From positions 1 to 5,890 of the forward strand of contig CAMNGY010000118.1 in assembly GCA_946538795.1 (NCBI GenBank): a DNA stretch of 5,890 bases. Reading direction: 5' to 3'. Position 1 is the first letter of the stretch, and each line of letters begins with the position of its first letter. The position numbers were made by a program, and so were the translations under genes. The DNA is from an uncultured Treponema sp. GTDB lineage: Bacteria; Spirochaetota; Spirochaetia; Treponematales; Treponemataceae. Of the stretch, positions 1 through 3,720 are shown in pieces. Below the pieces are notes generated by a model. That model was not told the DNA's origin. It searched no databases and saw only the letters and a program-made list of their open reading frames with translations.

Positions 1-235
1 AATCCCCGTCGTCAACGAGCAGGGTGGCCTGCCCTTCCGCCTCCAGGCTCTCCCTCAGCTGCCAGAGGCCCGCATAGCCGAAGCCGCTTTCTATGCCGCA
101 ATGCACGTCGCTGGTAAAAAGCACCACGACATCTTTCCTGCCGGGCCTCTTGGTCCCGCAGGAAGCAAGGCAGAGAATCAGGAATGTTGCAAGGAGCGCG
201 GTACGCAGCCGGCGCAGGGGGACTGTTGAAAGCAT
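1..235 (-). CDS. Lipoprotein metallophosphatase / 5'-nucleotidase family, N-terminal part (partial)
   Basis: Only the first 78 residues are in the window; the gene continues past the left edge. It begins with a lipoprotein signal peptide: basic MLSTVPLRRLR, a hydrophobic stretch at about 13-24, and the lipobox L23-A24-S25-C26, so the product should be exported and lipid-anchored. The mature part enters a calcineurin-like metallophosphoesterase fold at once: a hydrophobic strand, then T-S-D-V-H-C-G with likely metal ligands D43 and H45, then GYAGLWQL, and a second strand ending VDDGD (residues 74-78), where D78 is the next metal ligand. This order is typical of UshA-like bifunctional metallophosphatase/5'-nucleotidases, which release phosphate from nucleotides outside the cytoplasm and usually run to about 500-650 residues. 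The ATG at 235 is the only start that keeps the signal peptide. It lacks a Shine-Dalgarno sequence and lies very close to a promoter candidate. The family call is fairly sure; the exact substrate is unknown. Confidence 0.8.
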   Translation of the reverse strand, partial: MLSTVPLRRLRTALLATFLILCLASCGTKRPGRKDVVVLFTSDVHCGIESGFGYAGLWQLRESLEAEGQATLLVDDGD

Positions 236-248
236 ACGATTATATATG

Positions 249-277
249 ATTATACAGTTTCCCCGCCCGGTTGTACA
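249..277 (-). promoter_or_regulatory. Promoter candidate for the lipoprotein metallophosphatase gene
   Basis: Read on the minus strand, TGTACA (272-277, four of six matches to TTGACA) is followed after exactly 17 bases by a perfect TATAAT (249-254). A second TATAAT lies at 239-244, too near the start codon to serve this gene in the usual way. Initiation from the first box would fall near 242, leaving a leader of only about 7 bases before the ATG at 235. That agrees with the absence of a Shine-Dalgarno site and implies near-leaderless translation. Inferred from consensus matching only. Confidence 0.5.
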
Positions 278-434
278 TAGAAATCGTGGGGGCAGGCACC
301 CCGCGGCGGGACTGCCAGAAAGGACTCGCATTTACCTCAAGGGCGGTTGAGCCAAAAGGCAACTCTCGTCCGACGGGCGGTGCCTTGAAGAGGCGGGCGG
401 ACGCGCGGGCCATTGAGGTCTGCCCCGGGGGACA

Positions 435-482
435 CGGATGCCCGCCCCAACGGATGCTCGCCCCGACGGATGCCCCGCCCCG
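435..482. repeat. Three tandem 16-bp direct repeats upstream of the -35 box
   Basis: Copies lie at 435-450, 451-466 and 467-482, head to tail without spacers. All begin CGGATGC and continue as a CGCCCC-type run. Copy 2 has T for C at its eighth base, and copy 3 carries one extra C in the C-run. The array ends two bases before the -35 box of the promoter at 485-513. That is the position of an activator or repressor binding array, although simple GC-rich repeat expansion would look the same. No known operator is recognised. Confidence 0.6.
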
Positions 483-484
483 TC

Positions 485-513
485 TTGAGGAAATCCGCGA
501 GTTGCTGTATAAT
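485..513 (+). promoter_or_regulatory. Promoter candidate for the four-helix membrane protein
   Basis: TTGAGG (485-490; four of six matches to TTGACA) is followed after 17 bases by a perfect TATAAT (508-513) in a locally AT-rich patch inside otherwise very GC-rich DNA. Initiation would be near 520, giving a leader of about 110 bases before the ATG at 632. The leader contains the 10-bp repeat array and a hairpin. Strong by sigma-70 consensus, untested. Confidence 0.6.
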
Positions 514-532
514 TTTTCCCCATAAACACGCC

Positions 533-582
533 CCCCGGAAGGGCGCGGAAGGCCCCGGAAGGGCGCGGAAGGCCCCGGAAAC
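533..582. repeat. Five tandem 10-bp repeats (20-bp higher-order period) in the leader
   Basis: Units CCCCGGAAGG and GCGCGGAAGG alternate at 533-542, 543-552, 553-562 and 563-572. A fifth unit, CCCCGGAAAC, ends the array at 573-582. The 20-bp pair is repeated exactly, and the last half-unit diverges only in its final two bases. The array lies in the predicted 5' untranslated region of the membrane-protein gene. Each CCCCGG can pair with the CCGGGG at 588-593, so copy number would alter leader length and folding. Confidence 0.75.
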
Positions 583-593
583 TTTAGCCGGGG
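573..593 (+). other. Leader hairpin upstream of the membrane-protein gene
   Basis: CCCCGG (573-578) and CCGGGG (588-593) form a perfect six-pair GC stem around a nine-base loop, about 40 bases before the start codon. The same 3' arm could instead pair with the earlier CCCCGG copies at 533-538 or 553-558, giving alternative folds. There is no run of T after it, so it is not an ordinary intrinsic terminator, and no known riboswitch class is recognised. Confidence 0.35.
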
Positions 594-617
594 GCTTATC
601 ATCGAAATTCATCGAAT

Positions 618-624
618 AGAGGAG
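618..624 (+). promoter_or_regulatory. Ribosome binding site for the membrane-protein gene
   Basis: AGAGGAG lies seven bases before the ATG at 632 and fixes that start. Confidence 0.8.
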
Positions 625-631
625 TTGAATC

Positions 632-1432
632 ATGGCAGAAGAGAAAAAGCCCAAGAAGGAGCACAAGATAGTGTCGGCCTCCACAGGGGAGGCGGTAAAG
701 CCGGGCAGCAGGCCGTCAGGGGCAAAGCCTGGGGCCGGAGGAGTCGCCGCCCAGCAGATAGCGGCCTCCACGACGGGCCTGCGCGTCGGTTCCATCATTC
801 TCTGGGTAGCCGCGCTTGTCAGTGAGTTCCTCGCCATAAAGGCAATCCTTGCCCCGGCGGACGATCCGTTCATCCCCAGCATCCCGCCGCTCTATGCGGG
901 TATCGCGTTCCTTGTCCTGGACCTCATCTGCGTCATAATCGGCTCCTTGCTGTGGAAGAAGGCGAACCACATACATCCCGCGTCGGAGAAGAACAAGCTC
1001 ACCTTCTGGCTGTGGAACAACATGGGCGTGATAGTGTGCGCCATCGCGTTCATCCCCTTCGTCATCATCCTGCTCAAGGACGAGAAGGCGGACAAGAAGA
1101 CCAAGATGATCGGAACCATAGTGGCCGTAGTCGCCCTGCTCATAGGTGGTTTCGCGAGCTACGACTACAACCCCTACTCACAGGAGGAGCAGCAGCAGAT
1201 ACTCGCGATGGAGGAGGCTACCTCCCAGGTTTACTGGACGACGGGCGGAAAAGTCTTCCACATCTACGAGGACTGCCAGCACCTGAACCGGTCCGAGGAG
1301 CTCATGCTGGGAACCACGCAGGAGGCGGAGGCTGCCGGCAAGGAGCGCCTGTGCAAGACCTGCTTCAACCGCCACGAAAAGGAGCTTGCCGAGGGCGGCA
1401 CGGAGGCACTTCCCCCCGCCGTCAACGAGTAA
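632..1432 (+). CDS. Four-helix membrane protein with a C-terminal Cys/His motif
   Basis: I do not recognise a named gene for this 266-residue protein. Residues 1-48 are a charged, then Gly/Ala/Pro-rich, probably disordered tail. Four hydrophobic segments follow at about 52-73, 88-108, 131-148 and 159-176. The first loop is acidic and the second basic, which fits N-terminus inside, but the third loop (KDEKADKKTK) is also basic, so topology is not settled. After a Glu/Gln-rich linker (184-198) comes a compact motif, VYWTTGGKVFH...C...GTTQEAEAAGK...CKTC, with H210, C215, H217, C241 and C244. From memory, this W-x-x-x-G-x-x-x-H...C...C-x-x-C pattern recurs at the ends of unrelated bacterial membrane and secreted proteins and resembles the Ada-type metal-binding motif, so zinc binding is likely. 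The start is fixed by the AGAGGAG at 618-624. It is a single gene convergent with the GH5 gene. That it is a real gene is nearly certain; its function is unknown. Confidence 0.85.
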   Translation: MAEEKKPKKEHKIVSASTGEAVKPGSRPSGAKPGAGGVAAQQIAASTTGLRVGSIILWVAALVSEFLAIKAILAPADDPFIPSIPPLYAGIAFLVLDLICVIIGSLLWKKANHIHPASEKNKLTFWLWNNMGVIVCAIAFIPFVIILLKDEKADKKTKMIGTIVAVVALLIGGFASYDYNPYSQEEQQQILAMEEATSQVYWTTGGKVFHIYEDCQHLNRSEELMLGTTQEAEAAGKERLCKTCFNRHEKELAEGGTEALPPAVNE

Positions 1433-1450
1433 GGCTGTCAAAGCAGTACA

Positions 1451-1477
1451 GGCGGCGGCTCTGCAAAGGCTGCCGCC
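1451..1477. terminator. GC-rich hairpin between convergent genes, possible bidirectional terminator
   Basis: GGCGGCGGCT (1451-1460) pairs with GGCTGCCGCC (1468-1477) over ten positions (eight Watson-Crick pairs, two G-T) around a seven-base loop. It sits 18 bases after the membrane-protein stop codon and 26 bases beyond the GH5 stop on the other strand. Neither side has a proper T-run (only TTT some bases away), so intrinsic termination is plausible but not textbook; it may instead protect both 3' ends. Confidence 0.45.
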
Positions 1478-1503
1478 CAACACGTAGTTTCGTCCAGCGG
1501 CGA

Positions 1504-2532
1504 CTACAGCAGGCTGGTCAGCTCGCCCATGACGCCCTTCATGCGCTCATCGCTCAGGCCGAAGTCCATCTGCTTGTAGCTCCAGGCGGCCCGGCCTATG
1601 CCGCATTCCCTGAAGGCCGCGCTGATGTCGCGGAACCAGGCGAGCGCGAATTCCGGGCTGGCCCTGTCAATCACGCCGTACTCGCCGCAGTAGAGGGCCA
1701 CGCCCCTCTCCTCGCAGACCTTGATTCCGGCCTGCCACTTTCTTATGAAGAAATCCTTGCCGTACAAGGCGGACTCGTCGTCTGCCGGAGTTATGTAATC
1801 AGTCAGCCCCAGCCTGCGGGCCGCGTCATTGTGCTCCCTGAAAGTCAGCGGATAGGGAAGGCGGAAGTCCTCCGGCATCCCCGGCACCCAGTAGGCCCCC
1901 TGATGGGTGAACAGGAGGGGATCATAGCAGTGGAAGTTATATACGATGTAAGGGTCTGCGGGCGGATCCAGGTCCTTGAGCGCGTCGATCGAATTGTTCC
2001 AGTAGCCTCCGACGAGGATGCGCACCGTGGGCGAATAGCCCCGGATGATTTTTACGGCGCGGGCGGCAATACGGTTCCAGGCATCGCTGTAAGAAGGCGA
2101 TGTCACCTCGTTCAGAAGCTCGAACGCAAGCATGTCCTCATACCTGGCGAAGCGCCTGGCGAATTCCTCCCAGAGCGCATAAAAGTGGACGTGAAGCCTC
2201 TCATCCGCGAAGAAGTTGTTCTTGTCTGAGGAAGCGTCGAATGAGTAGCCCATCGTCTTGTGCAGGTCCAGTATGACCTTAAGCCCGTTCTTCCTGGCCC
2301 ACGCTATGGCATTCTCCACGTAGCCGAATCCCTCCTCGATCAGCGAGCCGTCCTCTTTCTGAAACACCTGCCAGTCAACGGGAAGGCGGACGTGGTCCGC
2401 CCCCCACCCCGCTATGACGGCAAAATCCTTCTCGCCTATAAAAGTCCTGTAACGCTCCTGCGTATATTCCGGGCACTGCGACAGCCAGCCGCCCAGGTCA
2501 ATTCCTTTCTCGTAGCCTTCAAAACGCTTCAT
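1504..2532 (-). CDS. Glycoside hydrolase family 5 protein (cellulase/endoglucanase-like), cytoplasmic
   Basis: This 342-residue protein matches the GH5 (clan GH-A) retaining beta-glycosidase fold. Landmarks in order: GIDLGGWLSQ (10-19), the first-strand signature of the family; GADHVRLPVDW with the conserved R49; VILDLHK with H91; the acid/base site LLNEV with N141-E142; HCYDP with H201 and Y203; the nucleophile site CGEYG with E284; and the closing substrate-stacking W317. All residues needed for catalysis are present and the length suits a lone catalytic domain. There is no signal peptide, carbohydrate-binding module or dockerin, so it probably acts inside the cell on imported oligosaccharides, not on cellulose fibres. 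The start at 2532 (MKRFEGYEKG) is chosen over an upstream ATG at 2592 because GGAGG lies six bases before it and the 20 extra residues do not belong to the fold. Glucan, mannan and xyloglucan specificities cannot be told apart here. Confidence 0.88.
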   Translation of the reverse strand: MKRFEGYEKGIDLGGWLSQCPEYTQERYRTFIGEKDFAVIAGWGADHVRLPVDWQVFQKEDGSLIEEGFGYVENAIAWARKNGLKVILDLHKTMGYSFDASSDKNNFFADERLHVHFYALWEEFARRFARYEDMLAFELLNEVTSPSYSDAWNRIAARAVKIIRGYSPTVRILVGGYWNNSIDALKDLDPPADPYIVYNFHCYDPLLFTHQGAYWVPGMPEDFRLPYPLTFREHNDAARRLGLTDYITPADDESALYGKDFFIRKWQAGIKVCEERGVALYCGEYGVIDRASPEFALAWFRDISAAFRECGIGRAAWSYKQMDFGLSDERMKGVMGELTSLL

Positions 2533-2538
2533 ATATAT

Positions 2539-2543
2539 CCTCC
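2539..2543 (-). promoter_or_regulatory. Ribosome binding site deciding the GH5 start
   Basis: GGAGG on the minus strand lies six bases before the ATG at 2532. It supports the shorter protein over the start at 2592, which has no such site. Confidence 0.8.
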
Positions 2544-2549
2544 GAAGGC

Positions 2550-2578
2550 ATTCTAGCAGAAAGGCAAACCGCCCGCAA
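2550..2578 (-). promoter_or_regulatory. Promoter candidate for the GH5 gene
   Basis: On the minus strand TTGCGG (2573-2578) is followed after 17 bases by TAGAAT (2550-2555). The -10 box matches TATAAT at five of six positions and is preceded by TGC, making an extended -10. Initiation would fall near 2543, giving a leader of about 11 bases that begins at the Shine-Dalgarno site. That is short, so an upstream promoter is not excluded. If real, it places the alternative ATG at 2592 outside the transcript. Confidence 0.4.
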
Positions 2579-2585
2579 GACTTGA

Positions 2586-2604
2586 TTAACACTTGAAGTA
2601 TTAA
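2586..2604. repeat. 19-bp near-perfect palindrome in the divergent intergenic region
   Basis: TTAACACTT (2586-2594) and AAGTATTAA (2596-2604) are inverted around a single central G with one mismatch. The site lies between the GH5 promoter and the recombinase start, where an operator or a serine recombinase crossover site could be. The odd-numbered centre fits a dimeric repressor better than the even-length crossover site of most serine recombinases. No factor is identified. Confidence 0.4.
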
Positions 2605-2664
2605 GCACCCCTAGAACACACGTTTTCGCTTTCCTTTCCCGATTCCCATACTTATCTTAAAAGA

Positions 2665-3312
2665 ATGAATTATGGATATATCCGCGTAAGCACAGACAAA
2701 CAGACAGTTGAAAACCAACGGTTTGAGATTGAATCGTTTTGCAAAAAAAACGGTTTGGCAATAGATTCCTGGATAGAGGAGACTGTCAGCGGTACAGTAG
2801 ATGCAAGCCGGCGGGAACTTGGGAAAATACTGAAGGACATAAAAAAAGGGGACCTGATAATCTGTTCAGAACTCTCCAGGCTCGGACGCAGTCTTTTCAT
2901 GATAATGTCCATTCTTAATCAGCTGATGGAAAAGGAGGCAAAGGTCTGGACAATAAAAGACAATTACAGGCTCGGCGATGATATCCAAAGCAAAGTCCTT
3001 GCTTTTGCTTTCGGACTGAGCGCAGAAATCGAAAGGAACCTCATCAGCCAGCGCACAAAGGAAGCTTTGGAAAGGAAAAAAACGGAGGGCATCAAGCTTG
3101 GCCGTCCCCGTGGAAGAAACGGGAAAAGCAAGCTTGAAGGGGCGGAGTTCGCTGTGACGATAATGCTGCTGGCCGGGACAAGCATAAACCAGATGTCAAA
3201 GCTCTATGGCACGCACAGGGAAACGGTAAAGCTTTTTATCAAGAAAAAAGCCCTGGATTCCAATGAAAATTTATCCCAAGCGAAAAAAGAGTTCAACCTG
3301 GGTAGCCTGTAA
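2665..3312 (+). CDS. Serine recombinase, resolvase/invertase family (Mpi-like DNA invertase)
   Basis: This 215-residue protein is a small serine recombinase. YGYIRVSTDKQ at the N-terminus supplies R7 and the nucleophile S9. SELSRLGRS supplies the active-site arginines R72 and R75. SAEIERNLISQRTKEAL (119-135) forms the long dimerisation helix, with the conserved ER pair at 123-124 and R130. GRPRG (146-150) marks the hinge to the DNA-binding domain. Residues about 160-195 form the C-terminal helix-turn-helix, with a 20-residue tail beyond. The layout is that of Hin/Gin and the Bacteroides global invertase Mpi, which invert promoter segments; site-specific resolution is the alternative. The ATG at 2665 gives the standard family N-terminus but has no good Shine-Dalgarno sequence or convincing promoter, suggesting low expression. 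Three runs of seven or eight A lie inside the gene (2743-2750, 2841-2847, 3076-3082). It is divergent from GH5 and convergent, 3 bases apart, with the NUDIX gene. No obvious inverted target pair is seen in the window. Confidence 0.88.
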   Translation: MNYGYIRVSTDKQTVENQRFEIESFCKKNGLAIDSWIEETVSGTVDASRRELGKILKDIKKGDLIICSELSRLGRSLFMIMSILNQLMEKEAKVWTIKDNYRLGDDIQSKVLAFAFGLSAEIERNLISQRTKEALERKKTEGIKLGRPRGRNGKSKLEGAEFAVTIMLLAGTSINQMSKLYGTHRETVKLFIKKKALDSNENLSQAKKEFNLGSL

Positions 3313-3332
3313 AAACTAAGAAAGAAGTTTTT
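3311..3332. terminator. Weak AT-rich hairpin across the two convergent stop codons
   Basis: AAAAACT (3311-3317) pairs with AGTTTTT (3326-3332) around an eight-base loop. The stem has one G-C pair only and ends in T5 for the plus strand and T5 in the mirror direction for the minus strand. It overlaps both the recombinase stop and the last NUDIX codons. It may be the only termination signal available here, but the stem is weak. Confidence 0.25.
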
Positions 3333-3720
3333 CCACCTCATCCAAAATCGTAATGTCTGCGGGAAGCCAGCCGACGGAACGGAGGCCAGCCTTGTCAAGC
3401 CAGGTTGCATTCTCGTGTTCCAGCAGTTCCAGCTTCCCGGAGACAACCTCGCAGACAAAGCACATCATGGAAAGATGGAATTTCGGGTAGTCATACTCTA
3501 TCGTGCCGATGCACTCCCCCACTTTGATTTCGGTGGCAAGCTCCTCACGGATTTCACGAGCCAGAGCTGTTTGGGGAGCCTCTCCAGCTTCTATTTTTCC
3601 TCCGGGGAATTCCCACCCATCCTTAAATTCGCCATATCCGCGCTGGGTGGCAAAAACCTGCTTCGTTCCGTCATTGCTTGAGCGGATGATTACTGCGGCT
3701 ACTACGTTTATGGTCTTCAC
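3316..3720 (-). CDS. NUDIX hydrolase, (deoxy)nucleoside triphosphate pyrophosphohydrolase-like
   Basis: This 134-residue protein is a complete single-domain NUDIX hydrolase of the MutT/CTP-pyrophosphohydrolase type, which cleaves nucleoside triphosphates (often oxidised or non-canonical) to monophosphate and pyrophosphate. MKTINVVAAVII is the first strand, FATQRGYGEFKDGWEFPGGKIEAGE the substrate loop, and the Nudix box runs from G41 to T63 (G41, E47, R55, E56, E59, E60). The penultimate box glycine is replaced by A62; the metal-binding glutamates are intact, so activity is expected. The C-terminal YDYPKFHLSMMCFVCEV, W108 and VGWLP are usual for this subgroup. Start is GTG at 3720, overlapping the helicase TGA as GTGA, with AAAGGAGG (3728-3735) seven bases upstream, so translation is coupled to the helicase. 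G+C (193 of 360 at 3361-3720) is well above that of its partner. The substrate cannot be read from the sequence. Confidence 0.88.
   Translation of the reverse strand: MKTINVVAAVIIRSSNDGTKQVFATQRGYGEFKDGWEFPGGKIEAGEAPQTALAREIREELATEIKVGECIGTIEYDYPKFHLSMMCFVCEVVSGKLELLEHENATWLDKAGLRSVGWLPADITILDEVEKLLS

Larger units (their letters stand above)
236..631. other. Gene-free divergent intergenic region, GC-rich and repeat-laden
   Basis: This 396-base stretch separates the divergently transcribed lipoprotein phosphatase and membrane-protein genes. Open frames cross it on both strands, but they are proline-, arginine- and glycine-rich translations of GC-rich DNA without start signals or recognisable domains, so I call no gene. 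It holds a minus-strand promoter at its left end, three 16-bp direct repeats, a plus-strand promoter, five 10-bp repeats and a leader hairpin (each listed separately). The part from about 290 to 434 has no feature I can name. It contains a pairable GGCAG (291-295) and CTGCC (312-316) enclosing CCCG/CGGG, whose role is unknown. Confidence 0.6.

Noticed and set aside
291..316. GGCAG/CTGCC hairpin as a terminator or riboswitch
   Set aside because: The stem is interrupted by unpaired bases, has no T-run, follows no gene in either direction and matches no RNA family I know.
435..582. Tandem repeats considered as a CRISPR array
   Set aside because: Units are 10-16 bp, directly abutting with no unique spacers, and no cas gene is present.
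337..882. Minus-strand frame of 181 codons crossing the repeat region
   Set aside because: It is antisense to the start of a well-supported gene and to its promoter and repeats, with low-complexity Arg/Pro/Gly translation and no ribosome binding site.
1178..1483. Minus-strand frame opposite the end of the membrane-protein gene
   Set aside because: Leu/Ala-rich antisense of the Glu/Gln-rich coding region; no start signal and it overlaps the intergenic hairpin.
952..2229. Long open frame of 425 codons on the plus strand across the membrane-protein and GH5 genes
   Set aside because: It is an out-of-frame shadow of the membrane-protein gene and then antisense to the GH5 gene; the translation is Arg/Gly/Pro/Ala-rich with no domain, and GC-rich DNA gives such frames by chance.
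2533..2592. 20-residue N-terminal extension of the GH5 protein from the ATG at 2592
   Set aside because: No Shine-Dalgarno site at 2592, a strong one at 2539-2543 for the internal ATG, the family fold begins at GIDLGGW, and the promoter candidate lies inside the extension. It does not read as a signal peptide followed by a cleavage site.
2593..2617. TTGAAG and TAGAAC as a promoter for the recombinase
   Set aside because: The spacing is only 13 bases, too short for a sigma-70 promoter; no better pair was found upstream of 2665.
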